From assembly GCA_947627355.1 (NCBI GenBank), contig CANQVX010000002.1, positions 62,001 to 126,000 on the forward strand: a stretch of 64,000 nucleotides of DNA, in the 5' to 3' direction. Position numbers and translations under genes: made by a program. Below the pieces are notes generated by a model. It saw only the letters and a list, made by a program, of their open reading frames with translations, ran no database searches and was not told where the DNA came from. The stretch comes from an uncultured Bacilli bacterium. GTDB taxonomy: Bacteria > Bacillota_I > Bacilli_A > RFN20 > CAG-631. This document shows, in pieces, positions 8,300 through 17,682 of this stretch (its first letter is position 1; every line of letters begins with the position of its first letter).

Positions 8300-10279
8300 A
8301 TGAAAAAAGGTTTATGGCTAGCTATTTTAACGTTGTTTTTAGTTGGTTGTAATGAAACTGAAACTAGTAGTAATGTATCATCTTCAAGTTCTAGTAACAG
8401 TAATGATGTTACTAGTTCATCAACGACTACTCAGGATGAATCAAGTTCTAGTAGTACTTCACTTGTAAATGTACCAGTTACTGGTATATCAATTGATCAA
8501 GGTGATGGTCCTTACGTTGTAACACTTGCAAATGAAAAATATACTTTATCAGCAACTGTATCACCAGCTAATGCAACAAACAAAAAGACTTCGTGGTCAT
8601 CATCGAACACAAGTGTTGCTACAGTAAATCAAGGCACCTTGTTTGTTAAGTCAGTAGGGGAAACAACAATCACAGTTAAATCACAAGATAATTCAGAAAT
8701 TCAAGATTCTATTCTAGTAAGGGTTGGTAATGTTGAAGCAACAGAAATCATCTTGAGTCAATCTACCATAACCTTAAAAACTGGAAAAACAACTAAATTA
8801 GTAGCAACAGTAAAACCTGATAATGCTACTATTAAGACTGTTAACTGGAGTAGTTCTAATAGTAGTGTGGCATCTGTTTCTAGTGATGGAACAATTACCA
8901 CAACACTTGCGGGTTCTGCTACTATTACTGCAACTAGCGGTAATGCTAGAGCAACTTGTATTGTAAATGTTGAACAATCACATTTATCACAACTTCCTAC
9001 AATAGAAGCATTTAAAGCCTCAACAAACCCTCAACCAACACCTCAATTCTTTAAAGTTAATAGTAGTTATAAAGATGTAGTTACAAATGTTGGTGATGGT
9101 GTTGAAATGCACACATACACTATTCCACTGAACAGAGGCATAAACGCAACCTCTAGATCATTAATTGTTGATTTATCAAAGGCAAATCTTGAAATTGGAA
9201 CGCCAAATAATATTTATACAGCTCAACCCGCATATGTTGGACAAACATTACCTTATCAATTAAAAGCTTATGAAGCAGCAGCCAAGAAAGGCCAAAAAGT
9301 TTTGGGTGGAACTAACGCTGATTTCTTTGGCTGGAACACGAAAACAAATGTAACTGCCGCAAACAACATTTTTGTTAAAGATGGTGTTGTTATTAGTTCT
9401 AAGCCTGTTGGCTTTGAAACACTAAAATCTAACATGATGGTTTTGGGTATTTCATACAATGATGTTCCAGTAATTACTTATAGTATGAAAAGCGATACAG
9501 ATTATGTTACAGTTAAAAATTTAGTTGAAATTTATAATGGTGATGGAACTGGAATTTTATGTTCTGAAGCAATTGATTCAATCAATGGTTCATTAATTTC
9601 AGATCCATATCAAGGCGCTAGTAAACCAAATAACATTCAAGTTTATACAACAACCGGGCAATCAGTAAGCGGCAAAAATGTTGCAATTATCGAAAAAATT
9701 GATAAATATGATAATGGAGTTGGAGATATTAACTTCCCATTTGATGGATATATTAAAGAAATAAAAGAAAATTATACAGGTGCAGTTACATTAACTGCAA
9801 ATCAAGTTGCGGTTGCTAGTCCTTATTACAACAATGTAGCACGTAACTTTGTAGTAGGTAGATTAATTAGAGTAGGACGTGTAAGTTGTGACGGAAACGA
9901 AAAACTTAGTAATATGAAAGTTATTATTGGTGGACGTCATGAATTAATTCGTGATTCAGCAGTGGTTTCAACAGTTACTAAAGAATCAACAAACCAAGCT
10001 CAAGGCTATGCAGCTCGAACATCAATTGGAATTTTAAATGATGGAAGATTATTTATTTTTACAACATCCGGAGTTGAAAGTAATGCAATGTCTCTAAAAG
10101 AAGTGGCAGACATTATGTTATACAACGGATGTAGACATGCATTTAATCTTGATGGGGGGGGCTCAATGGGCATTTATTACGATAATGGTTTTAACGGAAG
10201 TGGTGACCTAATTTTCATCGGTGGCTATAACTCAAGACCATTACCTAATACGCTCGTTGTTACAACAAAACCAGCATGA
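8300..10279 (+). CDS. Lipoprotein with two BIG2 Ig-like domains and a phosphodiester glycosidase (NAGPA) domain
   Basis: A 659-aa surface lipoprotein. Residues 1-17 are a lipoprotein signal peptide with lipobox LVGC (Cys17), then a Ser/Thr-rich linker to about residue 50. Two BIG2 bacterial Ig-like repeats follow (about 55-140 and 145-225, each with the V.WSSSN..VA pattern). The C-terminal half (about 290-655) matches phosphodiester glycosidases, with NADFFGW, ARTSIGILNDGRLFIF and the FNLDGGGSMG motif. Members act on sugar phosphodiesters, so a role on surface or host glycans is inferred. The DGGG codons contain a run of eight G, striking in this AT-rich DNA. The stop overlaps the chorismate mutase start as ATGA. 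Confidence 0.85.
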   Translation: MKKGLWLAILTLFLVGCNETETSSNVSSSSSSNSNDVTSSSTTTQDESSSSSTSLVNVPVTGISIDQGDGPYVVTLANEKYTLSATVSPANATNKKTSWSSSNTSVATVNQGTLFVKSVGETTITVKSQDNSEIQDSILVRVGNVEATEIILSQSTITLKTGKTTKLVATVKPDNATIKTVNWSSSNSSVASVSSDGTITTTLAGSATITATSGNARATCIVNVEQSHLSQLPTIEAFKASTNPQPTPQFFKVNSSYKDVVTNVGDGVEMHTYTIPLNRGINATSRSLIVDLSKANLEIGTPNNIYTAQPAYVGQTLPYQLKAYEAAAKKGQKVLGGTNADFFGWNTKTNVTAANNIFVKDGVVISSKPVGFETLKSNMMVLGISYNDVPVITYSMKSDTDYVTVKNLVEIYNGDGTGILCSEAIDSINGSLISDPYQGASKPNNIQVYTTTGQSVSGKNVAIIEKIDKYDNGVGDINFPFDGYIKEIKENYTGAVTLTANQVAVASPYYNNVARNFVVGRLIRVGRVSCDGNEKLSNMKVIIGGRHELIRDSAVVSTVTKESTNQAQGYAARTSIGILNDGRLFIFTTSGVESNAMSLKEVADIMLYNGCRHAFNLDGGGSMGIYYDNGFNGSGDLIFIGGYNSRPLPNTLVVTTKPA

Positions 10280-10536
10280 GCGAACTAGAAAAACTAAGAA
10301 AACAAATTCAAGAAATTGATGAAGAAATTCTTCAATTATTTGAAAAAAGAATGAATTATGTAAAAGAAGTTAAAAAAGTTAAAAAAAGTATGAATCTACC
10401 GATAGAAAGTAAAGAATTTGAAGAAAAAAAGAAGAATGAATTACTCGATAAATTAAGTAATTCAGAATTAAAAGAATATTATCTAGAATTATTAGATAAA
10501 TATTTAGAACTTTCTAAAAGATATCAAACAAAATAA
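10276..10536 (+). CDS. Chorismate mutase, AroQ-class small helical protein
   Basis: An 86-aa all-helical protein matching the stand-alone chorismate mutase type II domain: LEKLRKQIQEIDEEILQLF with the conserved Arg, then EKRMNYVKEVKKVKKS with Arg/Lys active-site positions. It would convert chorismate from the divergent aro operon to prephenate. The start ATG overlaps the lipoprotein stop (ATGA), so the two are translated from one mRNA, an odd pairing of a surface protein with a cytosolic enzyme. Late active-site residues are less clear to me. The terminator follows within 5 bp. Confidence 0.82.
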   Translation: MSELEKLRKQIQEIDEEILQLFEKRMNYVKEVKKVKKSMNLPIESKEFEEKKKNELLDKLSNSELKEYYLELLDKYLELSKRYQTK

Positions 10537-10540
10537 AATA

Positions 10541-10560
10541 AAGACGCCTCGCGGCGTCTT
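10541..10560. terminator. Bidirectional terminator between chorismate mutase and trxA
   Basis: AAGACGCC, loop TCGC, GGCGTCTT. It is flanked by A- and T-rich sequence and lies between convergent gene ends. Confidence 0.85.
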
Positions 10561-10878
10561 TTATTGTAAATAAGCTTCAAAACTTTCTAAAAGTTGTTCT
10601 TTGGTTTTAAATCCATATTGTTTTTTAGTTGGTTCACCATTTTTGAAATAAATAAGTGTTGGAACTTGAAAAACATTATAGTTTTCAACTAGTTTTTCAT
10701 CAGCCAAGTCAACATCAACTTTTATAAATTTTATATCTTTTTCTGTTTTTTCTAGTTTTTCAATGATTGGTGATAACATTTGGCATGGGCCACACCAAGT
10801 GGCAAAAAAATCAACAACAACTTTTTTGTTATTTTTAATTATTTCATCGAATTCTTTTATGTTTGTTACTACGTCCAT
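10561..10878 (-). CDS. trxA: Thioredoxin
   Basis: A 105-aa cytosolic thiol-disulfide oxidoreductase with the redox motif WCGPC in the context VVDFFATWCGPCQMLSP and the cis-Pro loop FQVPTLIYF. The length is standard for thioredoxin 1. It appears monocistronic, with the SpoVIF-like gene 47 bp upstream on the same strand. Confidence 0.93.
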   Translation of the reverse strand: MDVVTNIKEFDEIIKNNKKVVVDFFATWCGPCQMLSPIIEKLEKTEKDIKFIKVDVDLADEKLVENYNVFQVPTLIYFKNGEPTKKQYGFKTKEQLLESFEAYLQ

Positions 10879-10925
10879 GGTATTTTTCCTTTCTTTCTAT
10901 ATATAGTATATCAAAAATTGTAAAC

Positions 10926-11165
10926 TTAATTATTCATTTTTTTAATTTGATCATTAATTTGGTTATTTTTAACAGCATTTATGATTTTATCTTCTTTTTC
11001 TTTATCTATTTCCTTATTAGCCATTTTAGCAATATTATGGATTAATTCTCTTAAATTAGTTTCATCACTCATATTCTTGTTTTGAATAGATTTAGCAAGT
11101 GATAAGATATCTTGTTTTTTAACATTTGTTTTGGATTCTACTTTCTTAAATAAATTATTATTCAT
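10926..11165 (-). CDS. SpoVIF-like small protein (stage VI sporulation protein F family)
   Basis: A 79-aa soluble protein. The pattern FKKVESKTNVKKQDILSLA, SIQNKNMSDETNLRELI and KEKEDKIINAVKNNQI matches my recollection of the SpoVIF family in Bacilli (about 80-90 aa), coat-associated in B. subtilis. A strong SD (TAGGAGG) sits 5 bp before the ATG. Some non-sporulating relatives also carry the family, so the function here is uncertain. With YabG at 41480 it is one of two sporulation-linked genes in the window. Confidence 0.6.
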   Translation of the reverse strand: MNNNLFKKVESKTNVKKQDILSLAKSIQNKNMSDETNLRELIHNIAKMANKEIDKEKEDKIINAVKNNQINDQIKKMNN

Positions 11166-11216
11166 AAAAACCTCCTATACTACTATATGTAATTAGGAGG
11201 TAATGTTAACTTATTT

Positions 11217-12527
11217 TTATTGTCTTTCTCTACAAATTATTTTGATTGGAGTTCCTTCAAAATCAATTCTTTCCCTGATTTGATTTTCAAGATACCTACG
11301 GTAACTAAAATGCATGAAAGTTGGATCATTTACAAATAAAACAAATAATGGAGGACAGGTTGATACTTGATTAGCATAATAGATTTTTAAACGTCCACCA
11401 TTAAAATCTGGTGTTGGGTTGTAAGCATAAGCATCTAGAATGATTTCATTTACAATATTAGTTGCAATTCTTTTTCTAGCGTTGTTATATACTCTTTGGA
11501 TTTCATCAAATAATAGATGAACTCTTTGTTTAGTCTTAGCACTTACAAATAAAATAGGACAATAAGATAAGAACTTAAAGTTTTCTCTTATCTTTTTAGT
11601 GAATTCTTGAACACTTTGGGTATCTTTATCAACTAGATCCCATTTATTAACAACAATGATGATGGCTTTTCCTTCATCGAAAGCATAACCCACTATGTTT
11701 TTATCTTGTTCACGAATGCCAGCTTCACCATCGATAACTAATAGACAAACATCACTACGATCAATAGCACCTAAAGCTCTAATAGCTGCATATTTGTCGA
11801 CAGCTTCATAGATTTTACCACCTTTCTTAAGTCCTGCTGTATCGATAACAACAAATTTTTGTTCTTCTCTAGTAAAGGCTGTATCAATAGCATCTCTAGT
11901 TGTTCCTTCAATGTTAGATACAATTACTCTTTCTTGATTTAGACAAGCGTTAACAAGCGATGATTTTCCAACATTAGGTCTACCAATGACACAAAAATGA
12001 ATGGTATCATCTTCAACTTCTTGTTCATTTTCGGGTAGTAATGATATTACTTTATCAAGTAAATCACCAATACCAATACCATGGTTACAAGAAATGATAA
12101 CAATATCACTAGCAATACCTAAACTATAAAAATCATAGGCATTAGAAGATAAAGTTATATCATCTATTTTATTGACAGCTAGAATAATAGGCTTTTTTGT
12201 TCTTTTTAAAATTTTAGCGATTAAGTAATCATCATCAGTTATTTCTTGTCTACCATCACACATAAAGATGATAACATCAGCTTCTTCAATAGCAATTTCA
12301 GCTTGTGCTCTGATGTTTTCTTGAAATGGTTTGTTTTCAATTTCGATACCACCGGTATCAATAATATTAAATGTTCTAGTTAGCCATGATGCACTGGCAT
12401 AGATACGATCTCTAGTAACACCTGGTTCATCATAAACAATAGATTTACGTTCACCAACAATACGGTTAAAAAGACTAGATTTACCTACGTTTGGTTTTCC
12501 AACAATTGCAACGGTTGCTTTTTTCAT
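11217..12527 (-). CDS. der: Ribosome biogenesis GTPase Der (EngA)
   Basis: A 436-aa protein with two tandem GTPase domains and a C-terminal KH-like domain. The first P-loop GKPNVGKSS is at about residue 9 with DTGG and NKID; the second GRPNVGKSS is at about 181 with DTAG and NKWD. Der acts in 50S subunit maturation. It overlaps cmk by 4 bp, preserving the cmk-der order common in Firmicutes. Confidence 0.95.
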   Translation of the reverse strand: MKKATVAIVGKPNVGKSSLFNRIVGERKSIVYDEPGVTRDRIYASASWLTRTFNIIDTGGIEIENKPFQENIRAQAEIAIEEADVIIFMCDGRQEITDDDYLIAKILKRTKKPIILAVNKIDDITLSSNAYDFYSLGIASDIVIISCNHGIGIGDLLDKVISLLPENEQEVEDDTIHFCVIGRPNVGKSSLVNACLNQERVIVSNIEGTTRDAIDTAFTREEQKFVVIDTAGLKKGGKIYEAVDKYAAIRALGAIDRSDVCLLVIDGEAGIREQDKNIVGYAFDEGKAIIIVVNKWDLVDKDTQSVQEFTKKIRENFKFLSYCPILFVSAKTKQRVHLLFDEIQRVYNNARKRIATNIVNEIILDAYAYNPTPDFNGGRLKIYYANQVSTCPPLFVLFVNDPTFMHFSYRRYLENQIRERIDFEGTPIKIICRERQ

Positions 12528-13189
12528 TCTATCATATCCTTTGCATACTTTAAGATGATTTGAACTACTTCTTCGATTGATAGATAAGAAGTGTCTAGTT
12601 CAATGGCATCACTTGCTTTTTTTAAAGCTCCAAAAGGTTTATTAGCATCTAAATAATCCCTTTGTCTTATTTCTTCTTCTAAGACATCTAATGGTGTATC
12701 AATGCCTTTAGAAAGGTTTTCTTCATATCTACGTTTAGCTCTTACGGCTGGAGATGCTACTTGAAAGATTTTAAGTTCAGCATCAGGTAAAACAACAGTG
12801 CCGATATCTCTTCCATCCATAACAACACCATTTTGATTCTTGGCTAATTCTTGTTGTAGACGAACAAATTTTTCTCTTACTTTTCTTGGAGAAGAAACAC
12901 GAGAAACTATATTAGTTACTTTACTACCTCTGATAGCTCTAGTAACATCTTTATCATTTAAATAAACTTTTCCATTATTAGTTAGATTAATATTTAAGTT
13001 ATCAACAGCATCAGCTAGAATATCATCATCCATATAATCTAGATGATTTTCAATAGCATATAATGCTAGACAACGATACATTGCACCTGTATCAATATAA
13101 GTATAATTTAAGCGATTTGCTACTTCTCTAGCAACAGTGCTTTTTCCAGCCGCTCCTGGGCCATCAATAGCAATAGTAATGTATTTCAT
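12524..13189 (-). CDS. cmk: Cytidylate kinase
   Basis: A 221-aa nucleoside monophosphate kinase that phosphorylates CMP/dCMP. The P-loop GPGAAGKST is at about residue 9; DTGAMYR and [13 protein letters not shown] are family signatures. It sits between a small membrane protein gene and der on one minus-strand unit. Confidence 0.95.
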   Translation of the reverse strand: MKYITIAIDGPGAAGKSTVAREVANRLNYTYIDTGAMYRCLALYAIENHLDYMDDDILADAVDNLNINLTNNGKVYLNDKDVTRAIRGSKVTNIVSRVSSPRKVREKFVRLQQELAKNQNGVVMDGRDIGTVVLPDAELKIFQVASPAVRAKRRYEENLSKGIDTPLDVLEEEIRQRDYLDANKPFGALKKASDAIELDTSYLSIEEVVQIILKYAKDMIE

Positions 13190-13201
13190 AATCTACTTCA
13201 C

Positions 13202-13480
13202 CTACTCACCTGATTTAACAATAAAATAAATAGCCACAATAAATACAATTAAAGCAAGAATAGCAAGAAAAATTTGAATAACTAAGGTGTTATTTGCGTT
13301 TTTTCTTTGTTTTGCTTGCTTCTTTTGGTTGTTTTTATCTTCAAAATAACCTGGATCGACTGTATTTAATGTTTCTTTATTTTCTTGATGTGGTTGGTTT
13401 TGTTGTTTGATTTCGTGCTTTTTATTTTCGTCATCGATAATCTTATATATTTTTTCGTTTCTTTCTTGACGAGTTTGCAT
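13202..13480 (-). CDS. Small single-pass membrane protein of unknown function
   Basis: About 92 aa if started at the ATG at 13480, preferred because the SD-like GGTGGTG lies just upstream; a GTG at 13492 would put the SD inside the gene. The N-terminal two thirds are charged and Lys/Gln/Asn rich (disordered or coiled), followed by one C-terminal membrane segment (about 70-90, IQIFLAILALIVFIVAIYF). The topology is probably N-in, tail-anchored. It leads the cmk-der operon. I do not recognise a family. Confidence 0.65.
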   Translation of the reverse strand: MQTRQERNEKIYKIIDDENKKHEIKQQNQPHQENKETLNTVDPGYFEDKNNQKKQAKQRKNANNTLVIQIFLAILALIVFIVAIYFIVKSGE

Positions 13481-13500
13481 TGAAATCACCACCGAGAGTA

Positions 13501-13509
13501 ATTATAGCA
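13501..13509 (-). promoter_or_regulatory. Extended -10 promoter of the cmk-der operon
   Basis: Minus-strand TGCTATAAT about 20 bp before the ATG at 13480; no convincing -35. The same TGCTATAAT occurs before the genes at 8300 and 40598. Confidence 0.55.
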
Positions 13510-13600
13510 AAATATAGATATTAAAAAAAGTAAAATCAGAAAAGAATTTGAAGAATAAAAATTATAAATTTTTAAATTAATTCTTGTGTCGCTACGGGAT

Positions 13601-13704
13601 AAATCGAGTGTTGTAAAAATATTAAAACATAAAAATTGCCGACAGAATCAGCAATTTAGTATTTTTGTTTGTTATTTTAATTATTAAAAATCGTGTGTTG
13701 TAAA
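13601..13704. repeat. Pair of 17-bp direct repeats flanking a terminator
   Basis: AAATCGAGTGTTGTAAA (13601-13617) and AAATCGTGTGTTGTAAA (13688-13704) differ at one base. They bracket the U32-operon terminator, and the second abuts the stop codon of the U32 gene. Purpose unknown. Confidence 0.6.
13633..13657 (-). terminator. Terminator of the U32 peptidase-family operon
   Basis: Minus strand: AAATTGC, 11-nt loop, GCAATTT followed by T-rich sequence. Confidence 0.6.
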
Positions 13705-14898
13705 TTATTTTAATCTAATAAAAGAATCTTTAACAACTTTGAATGGTAGTTTTATCTTTAATAATTGTGTTGCGTGATTTGCTATTTCAACCGGATTGTT
13801 ATCTTCATCTAACATATCTAATATTTTAGCTTCTTTTAAGAAATTATTTGGTCCAATTATTTCTATTTTAGAATCTTTTGTGAAATAGTTTCTTTGTTGT
13901 ACTAGAACATAGTTATCTTTATTACTATCTTCTAAGACATAACCAACAAATGTTTGACAAGGCATATCTTTACCATTATCCAGAAGAATTCCTTCGTGAA
14001 CTAAGTTTTTATTTAAAAAGACACTAGAAAGTGATCTGTTTTCTACTTTTAGGATTTCTTTTTTATATTGATTTAGTTTGTTTTTATCAATTGTGTGATA
14101 TTTTAAATAATCATCAATGATTAGTCGATATATTCTAACAACACTTGCTATATAATAGGCTGATTTCATTCTACCTTCGATTTTAAAACTATCGACTTTG
14201 GCTTCAAGTAATTCTGGCAAATAATTAATAGCCATTAAGTCAAATGATGCTAATGTGAACTCATTATCATCAACAGGTTTATTGTTTTCATATAGGTTAT
14301 ATATCCAACGACAACTATGAGCACAACCACCTTTATTAGCATCACGATTGGACATGAAATTACTTAAATTACAACGACCAGAATAGGATGAACACATACC
14401 ACCATGAATAAACACTTCTATCGGTAGATTCGTATCTTTTTTAATGTTTTTGATTTGTTCAATGTTTAATTCTCTAGCCAGAACAAATCTAGTAGCACCT
14501 AATTCTTTATAGAATTCAATTGCTTTTTTGTTGGCTATTGATAATTGAGTGCTCATATGAATTTCAAATTTACAATTCAATGCCTTTGCTCTTAATAATA
14601 CTGTGATTGATGAAATAATAATAGCATCAATATTTATTTTATCTAAATATTGTAGATATTCATCTAGTTCTTTGAAGTCTTCTTCTTCAGGAATAATATT
14701 AACTGTTACATATACTTTTGCTTTATGTTCATGAGCAAAGTTAACGCCTTCTTTAATATCTTCAAGACTAAAATTATTAGCCTTGGCTCTTAAAGAAAAG
14801 ACTTTTCCACCGATAAAAACAGCATCGGCACCATATAAAATGGCTATCTTTAAACGGCTTAAATCACCAGCAGGAGCTAATAGTTCAGGACGATACAT
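13705..14898 (-). CDS. U32 family protein, TrhP2/YrrO-like tRNA hydroxylation factor
   Basis: A 397-aa U32-family protein. It has the N-terminal ELLAPAGDLSRLKIAILYGADAV stretch and the U32 signature EVFIHGGMCSSYSGRCNLS, with further Cys at GGCAHSC, consistent with the four-Cys iron-sulfur site of this group. The family (YrrO/TrhP2 in B. subtilis, TrhP in E. coli) forms 5-hydroxyuridine at tRNA position 34 from prephenate-dependent chemistry, which would tie it to the aro genes. The older annotation is collagenase-like peptidase. It starts one base after the TrhP1-like gene. Confidence 0.85.
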   Translation of the reverse strand: MYRPELLAPAGDLSRLKIAILYGADAVFIGGKVFSLRAKANNFSLEDIKEGVNFAHEHKAKVYVTVNIIPEEEDFKELDEYLQYLDKINIDAIIISSITVLLRAKALNCKFEIHMSTQLSIANKKAIEFYKELGATRFVLARELNIEQIKNIKKDTNLPIEVFIHGGMCSSYSGRCNLSNFMSNRDANKGGCAHSCRWIYNLYENNKPVDDNEFTLASFDLMAINYLPELLEAKVDSFKIEGRMKSAYYIASVVRIYRLIIDDYLKYHTIDKNKLNQYKKEILKVENRSLSSVFLNKNLVHEGILLDNGKDMPCQTFVGYVLEDSNKDNYVLVQQRNYFTKDSKIEIIGPNNFLKEAKILDMLDEDNNPVEIANHATQLLKIKLPFKVVKDSFIRLK

Positions 14899-14899
14899 T

Positions 14900-15751
14900 C
14901 TACTTCACCCCTACTTTCTTTAATAAAAAACCAGTTGAAAACTTCAAAAAGTCTTCATCAATAGTTTTATTAAATTCAATTTTGTTATAATAAGCCTCTA
15001 ACCATTTATTAACCATGTTAAGGTCTTCAAGAACACTATCTATGATAATAAATGATATTTTTTCTTTGATTTTATCAATATATTCATAATAACTTAATGG
15101 TTGATGATAGAATAAAACCATGCCATTTTTATTTTCAATAAATGGAAATAATTCATCTCTAGTTTTTTCTTTTAGATATAAATTCTTTGAATCTTTTAAG
15201 GATTTATCTAAATGATAACGATTTAAATGGTTTTTAAGTGATTTTCTTTTGGAATAATAAATAGGAAAATAGCCTTGAACCATTAAACCAACATTATCTT
15301 TTAGACCACTAGGTAGATTTAATATTTCATCTAATCCCATATCTTTTGTGATAATCATTTTATTGATTCCGATTTGTTTATAAGATAAAAGGTCATGAGT
15401 ATTTCTAAGTAGTGTTTCATGATAATAGAAACATTTATCTTGTAAACCTAATTCTTTAGCAATCATAAAAACAGCCATATCTGAAAAGAAAATGCCGTTT
15501 ATATCGACAGATTTTAAATAATTTAAATAATCTTTTAGTTTATTTAATTCTCCATCATTAAAGATTTTATTAACTAAAATATAAAGCTTTTTATCTAGTT
15601 TTTTGCATATATTTTTAGCTTTTTTTATTTCATTTCTATTAAATGAACGTGTTAAACGGATAGCAAAATCATTATGACCAATCAAAATTGAACTAGCATG
15701 ATTAAGCTTAAAAATGTCGGTTAATTCGTGAATTGTTACAATATATTCCAT
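14900..15751 (-). CDS. U32 family protein, TrhP1/YrrN-like partner
   Basis: A 283-aa U32-like TIM-barrel protein immediately upstream of the longer U32 gene, matching the yrrN-yrrO pair order of Bacilli. The region equivalent to the Cys-rich signature reads VQGYFPIYYSKRK and lacks the cysteines, so this paralogue probably does not carry the cluster and may be a structural partner. No TrmR (YrrM) methyltransferase gene is seen upstream, unlike B. subtilis. Confidence 0.75.
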   Translation of the reverse strand: MEYIVTIHELTDIFKLNHASSILIGHNDFAIRLTRSFNRNEIKKAKNICKKLDKKLYILVNKIFNDGELNKLKDYLNYLKSVDINGIFFSDMAVFMIAKELGLQDKCFYYHETLLRNTHDLLSYKQIGINKMIITKDMGLDEILNLPSGLKDNVGLMVQGYFPIYYSKRKSLKNHLNRYHLDKSLKDSKNLYLKEKTRDELFPFIENKNGMVLFYHQPLSYYEYIDKIKEKISFIIIDSVLEDLNMVNKWLEAYYNKIEFNKTIDEDFLKFSTGFLLKKVGVK

Positions 15752-15831
15752 GTCTTTTTATCTTCCTTCAACATGATTATAACATATTTAAAAACTAAGA
15801 CGTTCAAAAAAATGGAAAATGTTTTTTTTCG

Positions 15832-15868
15832 TTGCTATTATTATTATTAGGTTATATAATAATAATAA
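15832..15868 (+). promoter_or_regulatory. Promoter of the lipoprotein array, overlapped by a dyad
   Basis: TTGCTA (15832-15837), 17-bp spacer, TATAAT (15855-15860). TTATTATTATT (15838-15848) is the exact inverse of AATAATAATAA (15858-15868), so a dyad overlaps the -10. The arms are simple triplet repeats. SD AAGGAG at 15883-15888 precedes the ATG at 15898. Confidence 0.65.
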
Positions 15869-15897
15869 GAAATAAATTTTGCAAGGAGCGATAAAAA

Positions 15898-17682
15898 ATG
15901 AACAAAAATAACAAAAAAGTTTTATTATCGGCTGCAATGTTAACGCTTACATTGACAATGTCTGTATCGTTATCATCTTGTGGTGGAAATAAAGGGGGAA
16001 CTAAAAAGGGAAACGATGAATTACTACTCATTCCTCAAGAAGTTTTAGACTGGAAAGGCGAAATTGACTGTCTAGTTTATATCGAAGGACAAAACGATTC
16101 TTTCACAGATATTGGTAGTGGTAAAATTACAACCGAGGAATTAAGAGATTCTACTCAAGCTAGATTTGTAGTGGCTGCAGAAGAATTTAATAAATTGGCT
16201 CCAAATATCAAAATTAATTTAAGATGGACTCAAATTGATACTCAAGGCGATGAAATCATTAAATACTTTAATGAAAAAGGTCATTATCCTCACATTATTC
16301 ACTCAACTCAACACGTTAATGAAGTTGTACAACAAGGAATCGCTTTAGACCTTTCTAGATATAAAAACACTGAATACTATCAATCGTTTGATCCTAGTAT
16401 CTTAGCTGAATTTAATTTTGGTGGTTTCCAAGGCGCTATTCCTTATATGATTTTCCCTATGGGTGTATTTGTTAATACCGGAAAACTTGAGGAAAGATAT
16501 ATTGAATACGAAGCTGATGTTTTAGGTAAAAATGCTCAAGGCGAAGTAGACTTCTCTAAATGGACATTTGAAAACTTTGTAGAAGTTTGCAAAAACGCTT
16601 CTGATTTTAACCGTTCTCTTGCGGGCCTTTCTCATATGTCTCAAGACTTCGTAAGTTATGCGGTTCCATCTATTAACCAAAATTATTTGTTTAACAAACA
16701 AGTAGATTTAGATTCAAATTTGGTTCGTGATTTAATTGATTTAGAAGTAGAGCTTTCTAATTATACAGCATATGTTTATCCAGGTAGTGGTACATTACAT
16801 TCTGGTATGACTGATATTAATAACTGGTCTGGCAACCAAGACTTTATTGTTAAAGAAAAATACATATTTAACGCTGATATGCCTTGGAATATCGGTTTAC
16901 TTTCATCTTTAGCAACTAACGAAGGAAAAGAAGATCGTTTCGATTATCTTCCTTGGCCTAAAGCAGAAGAAGATGCCGATTTGTTTGATGGTATGATTGC
17001 TGAAGGTTTAACTATTGGTAATCAATGCCCAATTGTTGGTGGAAAAGAACAATGTACAAACGAACAAAGAATGGCTCAAGATGCTGCTGCATATTTTGCT
17101 ATGTTTTTAGCAGCTGATCCTAGAAGTATTGATGCTCGTTCAAAAGTTAAATGGTATTTACCAAGCGATGTATCTGGTGACGAATTAATGAATGGCGTTC
17201 TTGATTTACCTATGTGTAAAAAAGATTTCCGTTTCTCATTCGAAGATCCAGAAGATGAATTTATATTCTATAAACAATTAAAACAATGGTTTGAATGTTA
17301 TTCAACATGGTGGGTTAAAGATGGTGAAGATGATGAACCAGATGTTTATGAATATTCTAATATGAAACCTGGAATTAAGAAGATGTTTGAAATTTTCTAT
17401 GATGATACTGATAATGGTAGACATCGTCTTAACTTCTATGGCGTACCTGATAATATTCCTAGTGAAACCGGTGGTACAAAAGACGTTATGGAACACTGGA
17501 CAGGTAGATATTCTTATAATAATTTAGTTGTTTCTAATGGTCCTGCATGGGCAGCCGCAGTTAAAGATGGACTTTCGTCAATTGAAGCTGAAGTTAACTC
17601 AAGAATAGAACAAGTTTATGATTTGTTCCAAGAAATGCTTGACCAATACTACGGCAAAGGTAAATACAATGTTAAACAATAA
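15898..17682 (+). CDS. Solute-binding lipoprotein 1 (ABC transporter family 1-like)
   Basis: A 594-aa lipoprotein with signal peptide and lipobox LSSC (Cys27), then a Gly/Lys-rich linker. The mature part reads as a family-1 extracellular solute-binding protein: FVVAAEEFNKLAPNIKI, HYPHIIHSTQHVNEVVQQG, AIPYMIFPMGVFVNTGKLEE and FSKWTFENFVEVC fit the usual motifs. The ligand is unknown, probably a sugar or glycan. It is the first of three paralogues; its C-terminal YGKGKYNVKQ codons hold the SD and start of the next gene. No permease is adjacent; a MalK-type ATPase is at 31702. Confidence 0.78.
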   Translation: MNKNNKKVLLSAAMLTLTLTMSVSLSSCGGNKGGTKKGNDELLLIPQEVLDWKGEIDCLVYIEGQNDSFTDIGSGKITTEELRDSTQARFVVAAEEFNKLAPNIKINLRWTQIDTQGDEIIKYFNEKGHYPHIIHSTQHVNEVVQQGIALDLSRYKNTEYYQSFDPSILAEFNFGGFQGAIPYMIFPMGVFVNTGKLEERYIEYEADVLGKNAQGEVDFSKWTFENFVEVCKNASDFNRSLAGLSHMSQDFVSYAVPSINQNYLFNKQVDLDSNLVRDLIDLEVELSNYTAYVYPGSGTLHSGMTDINNWSGNQDFIVKEKYIFNADMPWNIGLLSSLATNEGKEDRFDYLPWPKAEEDADLFDGMIAEGLTIGNQCPIVGGKEQCTNEQRMAQDAAAYFAMFLAADPRSIDARSKVKWYLPSDVSGDELMNGVLDLPMCKKDFRFSFEDPEDEFIFYKQLKQWFECYSTWWVKDGEDDEPDVYEYSNMKPGIKKMFEIFYDDTDNGRHRLNFYGVPDNIPSETGGTKDVMEHWTGRYSYNNLVVSNGPAWAAAVKDGLSSIEAEVNSRIEQVYDLFQEMLDQYYGKGKYNVKQ

